Shown here: piece by piece, positions 33,335 to 44,700 of the stretch
Layout: each line of letters begins with the position of its first letter
Numbering within the stretch: position 1 is the stretch's first letter
DNA from: Eunapius fragilis
Lineage: Eukaryota; Porifera; Demospongiae; Spongillida; Spongillidae
NCBI GenBank assembly: GCA_963681505.1
Contig: OY811973.1
Span: 5,738,128 to 5,802,127 of the forward strand
Direction of reading: 5' to 3'
Length of the DNA: 64,000 nucleotides
Position numbers and translations under genes: made by a program
The notes under the pieces: model-generated
Databases searched by the model: none
The model's input: only the letters and a program-made list of their open reading frames with translations
What the model was told of the DNA's origin: nothing

Positions 33335-33852
33335 CTTCACATATATTTATTATCAATGTGCCCCCCGCCAAATCCTGGATCCAGGGCTAATTACAACCAT
33401 ACATAAAGATTTTTGTTGAGAATAGGAATGACTGCGCTCAAATGGGTGGTTTAGCTATCTTTCACATACACATGCAAACATACACACAACCCACAGCTGG
33501 AAAAACAATGTAAGTGCTTGCATACTATACATACCACCCACACACGCTCACATACATGTACCTGCATGTTTCTTACTAAACACTGTTCAATGGCCAGTAA
33601 CACAAAACAGGATGCCATGGTGATCGATGGCATGAAGGCTGGCACTCATCACTCACATACACAATGGCAAAGATGCTGGTGTATGTGTTTAAAATAAAAA
33701 ACATGTACTACAATCTGGTAAATGGACATACCTTGCTCTAACTATACCTCACAGTAGTGAGCTCTTCATACCTCTTGAGGATACCATGCATCACTTGTGC
33801 AACTTCGTTGCCTCCTGAGCGTGGGATCCAACAATTTGAGGAAAAGAACCAT

Positions 33853-33950
33853 GGCCGTACCCAGAGGGGGTTCGTAACCAAGGAAACCTATAAAATTGCT
33901 ATAGCAATTTTATTGGTTTCCTTGGTTACAAACCCCCTCTGGGTATGGCC
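33853..33950. repeat. 98-bp near-perfect palindrome
   Basis: The arms begin GGCCGTACCCAGAGGGGGTT and end with the complement. The centre is AATTGCTATAGCAATT. About 48 of 49 positions per arm can pair. There is no spacer, so this is either a minimal MITE or a hairpin-forming site. Confidence 0.85.
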
Positions 33951-33999
33951 CTGAGAACCTAGAGTGCTTTTAGAGATGCTATCTGCTTACACTATGGCT

Positions 34000-34868
34000 G
34001 GTAACCTCCTTTATTACCATCACATTGCATATGTGGCTCCATCTATACTGTGGAGCATGCCATGAATTGCCCATCAGGAGGCTTTCCTTCAATTCGACAC
34101 AATGAGGTGCGAGATCTGACCTCAGTGAGGTATGTCATAATGCAGAACCTACATGTACTTTGCAGCCATTGCAGAGTGAGTGCCTTACATATTACTTAAT
34201 AAGTCTGCCAATGCAGAGCTAGGAGCAAGAAAAACAACGAATTATCTGACCTCTTAATTGAAAAGTTTACATAAAACCCACAACCAATAACAATTCTTCC
34301 ACATGTCACCACTCCTAATTAAAGAGGCAGTACTTATGAAACCACAAAGACTCAGCCAGCAGCTAATACAACTACCAGCCCTTCTTCAACTGTCTACATT
34401 TGATCATTTGGTACACAAACATACAAACTTGTGTCAACACCATACACAACGTCACTGAACAACTTTACAGTCTGCATATACAGTAGCAAGCATTATATGA
34501 TGAAAACACAAAGCTTTACATTTGAGTAGTGGTTCTCCTGGTGGAGGTTGGAAGGGTGACTGGCACAGTCCATGAGCTACATCACATTGTTCGGTATGAT
34601 GGGTTCAGTCCCTGGTCCATACCAGGCAGTCATGTAGGTAGCCCACTGAGCCTGGAACCAGAGCTGCTGGCAGACCACCTGGGTATACCTTCACTCAATC
34701 ATCAGGAGTTTTTTTGACCAATCTTATGGGACGAGGGGGGGGGGGGGGGGGGGGGGGAACTTAATTGGGAAGCCAATAACGTAACTTAATTGGAACAATT
34801 ATATTACGTTATTGGCTTCAAGACAACAAACCAATCCCTCTGCATGGTAGGAAAAAAAAGCAAGGAAA
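34000..34868. other. No gene recognised; G run at 34734-34757
   Basis: AT-rich sequence with one 62-codon open frame (34529-34717) of no recognised identity, and a G run of more than 20 bases. Confidence 0.5.
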
Positions 34869-35153
34869 CAAGTAGATAAAAAATTTCTCTTTGAGAAATA
34901 GAGTGGGATGTAGGATTGGGATTGGTGGTGTAAAAAGCAAGGAAACAAGACACATGGATTGGTACCAGAATACAACAAGACGGTCCTACATTTAGCTAAT
35001 TGAAATTCAAAGTGCATGGTTCTTGGCTAAATGTAGGACCGTCTTGTTGTATTCTGGTACCAATCCATGTGTCTTGTTTCCTTGCTTTTTACACCACCAA
35101 TCCCAATCCTACATCCCACTCTATTTCTCAAAGAGAAATTTTTTATCTACTTG
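34869..35153. mobile_element. Hairpin MITE family M2, diverged copy
   Basis: Inverted arms of about 130 bp share GATGTAGGATTGG, ATTGGTGGTGTAAAAAGCAA and GGAAACAAG with the copies at 6581 and 41147. The outer ends read CAAGTAGATAAAAAATTTCT and its complement. The arms are nearly identical, which suggests a recent origin. Confidence 0.8.
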
Positions 35154-35321
35154 TAACAGTACTACAGAGTCAAATTAAGTCTGTGTATGAACAGAAGTGG
35201 CAATATGGTCGATTTTAAAGCCACAGCTGGGCTTAAAAGCAACCCTTCTTTTGTTGGGAATTATGTTCTATACGAGCATATGTATAAACCACCTACCATA
35301 TTTCAGCGTTACTCATTTCAC

Positions 35322-36216
35322 TACCCCATAGACCCCTCCTCCCCATGGTGATGGCTGTACCGAGACCCCTCCCTCCCCCATGGTTATGGCTGTACCACTC
35401 ACCCTATGGACCCCTCCCTCTCCCATGGTGATGGCTGTACCACTCACCCTATGGACCCTTCCTCCCCCCATGGTGATGGCTGTACCACTCACCCTAAGGA
35501 CCCCTCCCTCCCCCATCTCAGCAAAAAGTTCTTGCCCAAGAAGATCTTGCCCAACTTTCCCAAGACTTGCTAAAGGTTTTGCCCAAAGTGCCAAGATTAT
35601 GGAACCAAGATCCTGGCCATGATAGTGGCCAAGATCTTGACCAAGTATGATGGCCAGCTGGCAAGATCTTGGCATCTTGCCACGATCTTGGTCTGTTGGC
35701 AAGAATCTTGCCCAAGAATTTTTGCCAGGATGGTGATGGCTGTACCACTCATCCTATGGACCCCTCCCTCCCGCATGGTGATGGCTGTACCACTCACCCT
35801 ATGGACCCCTCCCTCCCCCATGGTGATGGCTATACCACTCACCCTTTGGACCCCTTCCTCCCCCATGGTGATGGCTGTACCACTCACCCTGTGGACCCCT
35901 CCCTCCCTCATGGTGATGGCTATACCACTCACCCTATGGACCCCTCCCTCTCCCATGATGATGGCTGTACCACTCACCCAATGGACCCCTCCCTCCCCCA
36001 TGGTGATGGCTGTACCACTCACCCTATGGACCCCTCCCTCCCCCATGGTTATGGCTATACCACTCACCCTATGGACCCCTCCCTCACCCATGGTGATGGC
36101 TATACCACTCACCCTATGGACCCCTCCCTCCCCATGGTGATGGCTGTACCACTCACTCTATGGACCCCTCCCTCCCCCATGGTGATGGCTGTACCATTCA
36201 CCCTATGGACCCCTCC
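35322..36216. repeat. 45-bp minisatellite
   Basis: About 15 units close to CCATGGTGATGGCTGTACCA followed by CTCACCCTATGGACCCCTCC and CTCCC. The array is split by an inverted-repeat insert at 35519-35728. The multiple-of-three unit keeps frames open (MVMAVPLTLWTPPSP on +, VSGTAITMGEGGVHR on -); these are not genes. Confidence 0.9.
35519..35728. mobile_element. MITE-like insert inside the 45-bp minisatellite
   Basis: The ends read AGCAAAAAGTTCTTGCCCAA and, inverted, GGCAAAAATTCTTGGGCAA. The interior is full of AAGATCTTGGCC-type palindromic motifs. A similar string (TTCTTGGCATCTTGGCTAAA) at about 2000 may be another relic. No coding capacity. Confidence 0.55.
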
Positions 36217-37009
36217 TTTTCATTTTACCATGTAAACACAAGCACACACACACATACACACACAACATACCTACCCCATACTTGTGTGAGCCTCGACAAC
36301 ATGTTAGTATCTTATAGCCTCCTCACTACTTGTTTGCAACCACTACATGTTTGTGGTTTATAGCCTCCACTACATGGATCTGTCTCTTATAACCCGGCAA
36401 TTTTTGAGTCACATTAGGGACGGATTGGTGGGTGGGGCCATAAATACTTCCTCATCAATAGTACTCATTTTTTGCAAACACACACACACATGCACACACA
36501 TACACACACACACACTAACAGCTATAGGTACATGTAAATATGAAGCCATGTGTGTGAATAGCCTCTGCATAAACTTTCCAGATGCCCAGTCCAGAATATT
36601 CACTGCCCCTATACATGTATGTAAAGGTTTCAAAAGGTGTACACATCACAAAAATAAATTGCAAGGCCACCTAGAAGTGTTGTTCATTGCAAGCATCAGT
36701 GTGTTCATTGCCCAGTCTCCTTTACATGGCTATTCAAAGAGGAGGCATACTAGAGAAATGGGCATGGTAACAATTTTTGCACATTTCTCTAGGATAGCCT
36801 GATGAGATTCCATGTTTAATTCAGTTCCCAGATCTAACTTACAAGTTGTCATTCCAGTTGTCTTCTTATTATGATAAAGACTACAGTCTGCCCTCATTAT
36901 AAGCTCCATGTTTGTTCCCTGAGCTTAGAAGGAATTTGAGCTTGTAACGAAATGCTGTTTTTTCGTTGTACCTACAATAACATTATGAATTTAATTACGC
37001 GTCAAATAT
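36217..37009. other. CA microsatellites, no gene
   Basis: CA-rich runs at 36240-36262 and 36477-36516. The open frame across them (36347-36802) has no recognised domain. Confidence 0.55.
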
Positions 37010-37300
37010 ATAAGATAGCATTTAGTCTTGCAACCCACTAGATGCTTAAAATCCTCCTTTGAAAAGAAGCCAATGTAATCTCCCATAAACTGTAAAAGAC
37101 TAGATACACTGTCCTTTGCCTCAGCCAATGTAACAGATTACGGTTCCACATTGTTGGGGTCTTGTGTTTCTTCTTCATCAACATCCAAACCTGTAAATGA
37201 AGTTGTTTGACCCAATAGCCTTGCTCCAACCTCCGCCATTGTCTCCTCCCCTTCTGTCTCCATCTCTCTGGATCCATTGCCCAATCAACTGCAGCCAGTT
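37010..37300 (-). pseudogene. Possible pogo/Tigger-like transposase tail
   Basis: One - strand frame reads ETMAEVGARLLGQTTSFTGL and DVDEEETQDPNNVEP, then a stop, then VTLAEAKDSVSSLLQFMGDY and IGFFSKEDFKHL. An acidic stretch followed by a short amphipathic C-terminal helix is how many Tigger/Jerky-type (CENP-B, pogo) transposases end. The match is only in style, the frame is interrupted, and no catalytic part is present. Treat as a suggestion. Confidence 0.25.
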
Positions 37301-37424
37301 GGGTCACTCCTGCAACCTTGTGATTACAGCAGAAAGTTCCCTTAGTTGAGAACTTTCTCCAGCATCCGCTGCCATCATTACTGCTCTGTCTGCTCCATAT
37401 GGCTGATCCAAGTTCCAGGCAGAA

Positions 37425-37505
37425 CCACTACCAGAGCAATAGGTTCCCCACTACCAGTGCAATATAGGTATCCCACTACCAGAGCAATAGCTAACCCACT
37501 GCCAC
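37425..37505. repeat. Short tandem repeat, about 31-bp unit
   Basis: Three imperfect copies of CCACTACCAGAGCAATAGGT-type sequence. The stretch from 37300 to 38030 otherwise holds nothing recognised. Confidence 0.6.
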
Positions 37506-38033
37506 TATCCCCCTGACTTGCACCAACAGTTCAAGATAGTTGTGATGGAGAGTTCCTGCCAGGCAGCTACAAGCCAAGTAATGGCCTGAATGTATCAAGA
37601 GTAAAGGATATTGCACGTATATGTAAGAGCACACGTAGCTCAAACACTATATGACAAGAAAAAAAACACAGACCTGCTTAAGATTGGTAACCACGCAGCA
37701 ACCTTCACATCCCAGTGGCAGAGGAACTGGTGTTACAAAGTACAGAGGATAATCTGATAGGATCATGCTAAATGTTGATTTGTTCAATCCCCATAAACAT
37801 GGTTGTTATTCTATGGGTGCCGTCACCATCACACCATCATCACTCTCTATAGCTCTGACCATAATCATCATGCAATGCCATCCTAAAAGTAAGAGATGAG
37901 ATATGGGTGGAGAAGGGAATGGGGTGGTTTTTTTGTATGCCAATCGTGGTTTAACGTCGTGCATGAATTTAGTTAATATTGCTGCAAGACGATGATTTCT
38001 ACTGTTAATGCTTGCTAATGCATTCTGGTACAG

Positions 38034-38099
38034 GATAATGCCTATAGATGGGCCACATAATAAGGACCAGCTGAAGCCTCTTGACGTTGTTGTTGGCCG
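38034..38099 (+). CDS. Orphan exon-like segment
   Basis: A 66-bp segment lies between TGGTACAG and GTAAGAAT. In one frame it reads MPIDGPHNKDQLKPLDVVVG. The splice borders are good and the peptide looks like real coding sequence, but no family is recognised. It could also be an untranslated exon of the deaminase gene that starts 950 bp downstream. Confidence 0.3.
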
Positions 38100-39046
38100 G
38101 TAAGAATGGCTAGGGTTCCAGGTTCATTAATTGTATATATATTGAATTAGCAAGGTAGCAATTAGATGCAATTCATCAGTATTGCCGAGTAACTTTGCGT
38201 GGGAAGTATTCTATGCCTTCAGGTTTTAATCCACCGCCGGTTTCATTGCAGATAACGAAATCAGCCAGCACTAAGGACTATACCACTTTGTGTCACTGAT
38301 GAAGTGATGCAGCATGACCATCCTCCGGCATCAAAACCATGAAATTTTGATCTATTCGACATGCAATTATTATTTATGTTACTACTTCAAGGATAATACT
38401 TGTTTTCTGCCTAATGGGACACTTAATTTAATTGCCTGTAAAAAGGAACAACTGAATGTCCATTATTGACGTTGAAACTCGCTTTCAATTTACTACATTA
38501 CGAACGCAATATAATGCAACAACTTGGCAACAGTAAACAAAGGATGTACATATGAAGCTGGTATCCGTAACCCGAAAGCCTGATTTCTATCACTGAGTTA
38601 CAGCCAATATTGGTATCTTTACTTTTGGCCAAAACAATCTGTAGATTATCATTACATGTACAAAGTGTTGCAGAATGACCTACGAAATGTTATAAGCTCT
38701 TTGCAACCTTTTTCAAGCGATTTTTATGTTAGCAGGTGTTATTGCGAAAATCGAACTGAATCAAGAAAGTCCGCTCATTGCCCGCATGTACTAGTTCTTT
38801 ATCTTTAACAACGGCTAGATATACATTCCTATGGGATTTTGAGTTTTTACAGAAAGTAACAATTTGCAACTCGAATGTTAATCCAAACTATAACCGATAT
38901 CCTTTTTTCAGGGTCGTAGTATACAATACAACATAGCCTTGTTACATTCAGTTGGGATGAGGCGGAGATTTAGGCAGTCATGTGCACGTGACTTAAAATG
39001 CTTTATAATCAACTAGCAGCCGTGCATAAAGGTAAAAAGCGTCAAA

Positions 39047-40130
39047 ATGGCTGAGTAAGTATATACCATTGCAGTATATTCCTTAATTCAACCCAATCTT
39101 ACCGCGATCAATAGATGCAAGTCAATTGAAAAGGCTGAGAGGGCGTCCCTTATTATGCAGAGTGTTACGGCGGTGAGTACATTTGGGCACTAGAGGTGGT
39201 ACAGGTAAAATGCAATGTGCGTGGTTTTTAGTTGGCTTGATACCTTCGCGTTTTGGCGGAAGGTATCAAGTCAAAATGTTATCCGCAAAGTATGGAATAC
39301 AAGCTTTGATGCCTTCCGTCATTAACATTTCGTTCTGCTATTAAGCAAGAGAGTTGCATCATAGATTTCCGAATCGATAACATAGAATAAAATGAATTCA
39401 ACTCTTTAACTTTTTAACAGTAGGATTGTTAGAACGCAGTATTAAATGCTAAAAATGTATCTCGATAATTCAGTCATACTTTTATAAAATGCATTGCGCA
39501 AAGCACTGAGATTTCATATACTAGCTACTATGTTCAGCTAATATATATCAAATGGTGAAAATGGCGGAAGTGAGTGTGCATAATTACAAGTTGGGCGCCG
39601 TACAATAATGAACTATTTAATGTCTGATGATGTACCGGGCGTCCTCATTTGTCTACTGCGGTGCATGTGCAGTATATAAATTTATTCACATTCTGCCAGT
39701 TTAACACTCCTTTTACATTATACGGTGCATGCTCGTTGTACAGGTCCTTTGGAGCTTGGCCAGAAATTGCCATGGTCTAATTCTTTTTCTCTGGTCTCAA
39801 GCCAGAGCTTAATTCAATTCGATCGCGGTTTAAAGGGATGTTAAACTTGCAAAACGTGAATAAATTTATTTTCAGTACACTGCGGTAGACAAGTTTACCG
39901 GTACCCCCGGGAGGGCATTATACATTAACTTGTTTTTATATGTAGATATCAAGCACGAACGAGAACCTGTGGAGATGCATGCTATATAATAATAAGGGGA
40001 CCGTGGGGACGAGTGACGCCGCGGCGGAGGTGGTCGCCATGGGTACGGGGACCAAGTGCATAGGAGGGGAAAGCATCAGCGACTCCGGGCTGGCTGTGAA
40101 CGACTGCCATGGAGAGATAATTGCAAGGAA
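39047..40130 (+). CDS. ADAR/ADAT1-type adenosine deaminase, first exons (partial)
   Basis: Three exons join in phase: 39047-39054 (ATGGCTGA, donor GTAAGT), 39115-39172 (donor GTGAGT) and 39946-40130 (acceptor TTTATATGTAG). The product starts [20 protein letters not shown] and reaches [20 protein letters not shown] and [22 protein letters not shown]...G and NDCHxEIIxR are the start of the A_deamin domain, which edits adenosine to inosine in tRNA (ADAT1) or double-stranded RNA (ADAR). H is the zinc ligand and E the proton shuttle. The residue between them is Gly here; family members usually have Ala. The second zinc motif (PCGD) was not found before the next gene at 41704, so the gene is either truncated or has exons I missed. 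Two MITEs (40644, 41147) lie in that gap. Confidence 0.6.
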
Positions 40131-40643
40131 GTTATTTGGATCAGTTCGATATTTCCGCAGGGTTATAACTAGCTAGGTACATAAATTAATATATTTTCGC
40201 TAAAGTACAACGCTTACCTTTCTAACTCCTATACACCCAGTTTCATACCTAATTGCGGATGAATTTATCTTACCGCTCGCTACCCATTGATTTAATCCAT
40301 CACGACCTGGGTATGAGACTAATATTCACCTTTTATTATACACATATAGTAGAAGGTATCGTTGTCCTTTGGCTTCTTTTCCAGCAGTACATACAAACGC
40401 TGTTAACTGTATGGAGCTACATATTCTGATCGGAAGTTTCGCTACTTCCATATCGGAGAAACTTCATATAGGATTTGACCCCGACTATGAATATCTTTAA
40501 AAACACGATATCGCGACCCGTTTATAACGAGACTCCTGACTATCGGATCGTTTAGCTAGTTGTTTTAATCGAACGAGAAGACGAAAGTGAGTAATTTCGT
40601 CGATTGTTTCATGTCGCAAAACCGCGCGGTTGTAGAGAACATA

Positions 40644-40795
40644 CACAGGAAAATGTTTCGTGTTCCCATGCTTGGATTTTGATTTACATTCCCAGGGTGG
40701 AATGGCTTATGTCAACATTGTACCTTAGCAAAGAAAACCGCAAACCTGGGAACATGGATCAAAATCCAAGGATGGGAACACGAAACTTTTTCGTT
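40644..40795. mobile_element. CACAGGG-end MITE, subfamily B
   Basis: It starts CACAGGAAAATGTTTCGTGT. Inverted arms carry GTTCCCATGCTTGGATTTTG and its complement. The right end is worn. The closest relative is 48068-48243. Confidence 0.7.
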
Positions 40796-41146
40796 ACTGC
40801 ACGTCCTCGTACCCAGTCCCGGGATTATCCTCCTCCCCTTATCCTTCTTGACCACGCATATAACTCGTGAAAGGAACACAATTAAATTTCACCAATAGCT
40901 TCAGAATTGGTGCCTACTGTGATCAAATAGTCGATTGTATATTTTGGTAATTGTATTGTTATATTTGAGCCGAACTAAACGCTACTCGTATCATCATTAC
41001 AAGGCAGAATCTTGACGAGTTTAGAATTGTCGATAACCAAACCAGAAAACTACAGGAGCAGTAGCAAATGATTTACAATCAACTACATGTGTAAGATGTA
41101 TAATTAGATAAGAGAAAAAAATCTATGAAACAAATAACTAAAAACT

Positions 41147-41375
41147 TTCTCTATTAGAAAGTTGGTGAGATATAGGATTTGAAGGCACTGGTGGTGTAAA
41201 AAGCAAGGAAAAAAGGGTCTATAATAGTAAGGGAAAATGTCATAGTCCTATATTTAGCATTCGGACATACTATAGGCTAAATATAGGAATATGACTTTTC
41301 CCTTACTCTTACAGACCCTTGTTTCCTTGCTTTTTACACCACCATTGCCTATCTACCAACTTTCTCATAGAGAAT
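41147..41375. mobile_element. Hairpin MITE family M2, copy 2
   Basis: The ends are TTCTCTATTAGAAAGTTGG and the inverted TTCTCTATGAGAAAGTTGG. Arms share GATATAGGATTTGAAGGCA, TGGTGGTGTAAAAAGCAAGG and GGGAAAATGTCATAGTCCTA with the copy at 6581. It lies 330 bp upstream of the STRA6-like start. Confidence 0.8.
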
Positions 41376-41703
41376 GTTTTTGTATAATATACAGATCTCT
41401 TATTAATGTGCCAATGCGCAGCCTGATATTTTTAAAAATATATGAGTTTTAATTTTTTTTCAATATATTAAAATGGAAACATAACTTGCTGTACCATCGT
41501 GCTATGAATTCATGTCACCAAGAAAGCAACAAGCAGATTACTACTTATAAGATTGATAGGTGTCTGAGCAAAAACAATTGATCATATCTATCTGCAATGA
41601 TGTATCTGTTTCTTTATAATTTCCCTCTGCTGAGCAATATTTCAAAATTTGAACTATGCAGTACCACAAAACCTGCTATAGCAGGATAATTAACTGAAAA
41701 CAC

Positions 41704-44700
41704 ATGACAGCGGAACTTGAGTATCTTTGTAGGAGAGTGAGGTGGCTCAACAAACCTGTTGGCTTAGCTAACTTCTTCCCTAAATGTGCTGTCAGAATTA
41801 ATTGTATTTTGCAGGGATTAATACTATTAATACTATCATTCATGAAAAAGCGGGTGCGATGCTGTCCCCAAACTCTGAAGGGCATTCCTGGACTCATCGT
41901 GTAAGTGAATTATTACATCAACCTGTACATGTTCATAATTTTGATTCAGTCCTATAAGACAAGATGTTTGTGACAAACATCCATGTATCAATTCTCTCTG
42001 AGTTTTAATAAAATCCATCTATTTCATCTATGTATTTATGTAATGTTTCTCATAGTGTTACTTCAGGGGGATTATAAAGCCCGGTAATGAACACACATAT
42101 CTCTAGTCATGCTAAAACCCATAACGTGTCTGCTTTTCTTAAATTGAACCTTTGTGTAGCTGAGGATAAACATTACAGTTACGTGGATCATATTGCATTT
42201 GATTTGATTAGTTTTTATATCTATGTACTTGCAAAATGCTGCATGTGGAGTATTGGCATTTGGAATGAGAGTATGGAGCAGATAAATGATGATGCACAAT
42301 TGAAATTTTGCCTTCTCAAAACAGGCCTGTGAATCTTTTGAGAGTCACACCCCATCGAATAATAAATGCAGTTGCATTTGCATCAATGTCTTCAACTATT
42401 TTGACAAATTTATTATTCCCAACTCGAACATTTGGAAACGTTGGAAATGCATATGGCCAGGTATTTATTGAGGGTAAGCCAATAATATTCTCTATACATG
42501 TAAGTAATTTGTATGCATATTTCTAGAACTTTCAAAATGGTTTTGGATGCTATATCAAACAGTCCTTTACTTTCCTCTATTTGGATGCTTAAATTCACCC
42601 ATTCGTTGGTTGGGAATGATGATGGGAGCAGTCTACTGTACTCTGTCGTATGTTCTATGCACTCTAACTAACAATATAGATATATTTATTTCTTCTGAAG
42701 ATTAACGACGATAGTTTTGAATTTCGTATCAACATGGTGTCCAATGTTTGAGGAGTCACTCCATAGCGAACCAGTATGTACATGTTCTCAGCATACTCCT
42801 TGTATTTATTTAGGTTTAACCTCACATTTCAGCTGTGGCTAAGTTTAGCAATGAATATACCAATCTATGCTTGCTTTGTTATTCTGATAATATACTATAC
42901 TACTCAATTCATACAAAAGACTTTTAAAACAGCAACAACACCTAATGGCTGCCATAAATTAGGCGTAAGGGTACATCTGGGAAATAGGAAAATTGAGCCT
43001 ACTTATTTCTTATTGCTTTAGTGGAATCAGCACAATAATGAAGAAACAGAATATTACAAGCAATGTGTGAAGGAACTTTTAAGATACAAAAGGTAAGAGC
43101 AGCTGATTTTAATGTCATATATGAGATCTATGATCACAGACTAGACAACAGCAATACCGCAGTTCATAAATATGAACCAAGTGAGAGCTGCAGTGAAGTT
43201 GATTGCTAATGTTTGTAATAATTGATTTTTGATCAATAGAATTGTTTAAATTTTCCACCCGATTCATCAGCGCTACGGTGATCATGTTTGTATTGGTTTA
43301 TCAGGTACAGAGTACATAGCTGTTGTGTGTAGTTGCAATAATAATATTACTTGAGTGTTTTTTACTAGCAGTTGTCAATCTGTATTATTATTCATTAATA
43401 ATATTACTTGAGTGTTTTTTACTAGCAGTTGTCAATCTGTATTATTATTCATTAATAATATTACTTGAGTGTTTTTTTACTAGCAGTTGTCAATCTGTAT
43501 TATATTAATAGAATTACCATTGTTCTCATACAGCTAATGCTGTTTTCAATCTCTGTGCTGCTAGCCTTCTTACCAATTGTGGAACCAATTGCGGAGCGGC
43601 TAGGGGGGGCTAAAGTTACAAAAGGACTAAAGGGTTAGCTTTGTCCCATTCAAGTCCACAGTGCATCGTTTTTGTTATTTTTAAACTTACAGCTGCTGCA
43701 GTGATTGGCCCATGCATTACTAGCATCATCGTGCTGTGCACCTTAATTTACATGGTTAAGTGTATTAGGTATGTTGCCATCTACAAAGTTATAAAGAATA
43801 TCAATGTGCAAATTAAACTGTCTAGGAATGATCTAAAAAAAGCTGTTCGAGGTGACTTCTCTTCTCTCCATGTTCCATGTTATACACCTGAAACCTCATT
43901 TTTAAGTGTACAAATTCCATCACCTACTGAGATACTGGTAGCCATCACATATGTCATACTACTTGATTATGTATTATAGCAATATCTAGGCATCTTCATT
44001 GAAGTATATGGCACATCAAATAGCACACCTAGTCGTTGGTGAGCTAATATATCTGCTCTAATCTATGTTTACAAGAGTAAACCATTTAATAATAAAGGAT
44101 GGATACTTATTCTTTGTGCTGTATTTGGATTTGGAGCTGCTATTGGAGGAATTGTTGCGTTGTTTATCTTTGCACGGAGCCTCATACTTCCAAAGGTTGT
44201 CTCTATCATGTAAGTTAGAGATATGCATGTTCCGTGAATAAAATTTGAATTTTTGTTAATATTCAATCACTGCTTTCATCCCCGCAGTGTTGCACTGATT
44301 CTTGTGCTCATTGTGTCCATTGTCCAGAAATGCATGTGCAAGTATGTATTTACCAACAGAACATTTGAAACTAGTGGGGAAAAACAATCTGCAAAGGACA
44401 CTGTCATTGCTCACATGTAAGCTACACATTTGTTCGGAAGAATGCTATGTTATCAATCTTGCTTCTCAGACAACTCTACCACTGGTGGACATATGTGTTT
44501 TTCATTATTAACACATTTGGTGGTCTACTATCATCATTTCTTAGATCGTTAGGTTCTGCTGCCATTGTTATGCTTCTTTTAATTAGAATGGATAGGAACA
44601 TTTACATGCGAGGGCTGGAGAGATTTGATACAGGTGCAGTATTTCTTATGTACTATATATTCATTCAAACATGTATCAAACTTAGGCTATTCTACCTACA

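Noticed and set aside
35313-36235. Repeat proteins of 170-190 codons
   Set aside because: Frames arise from the 45-bp minisatellite and overlap each other.
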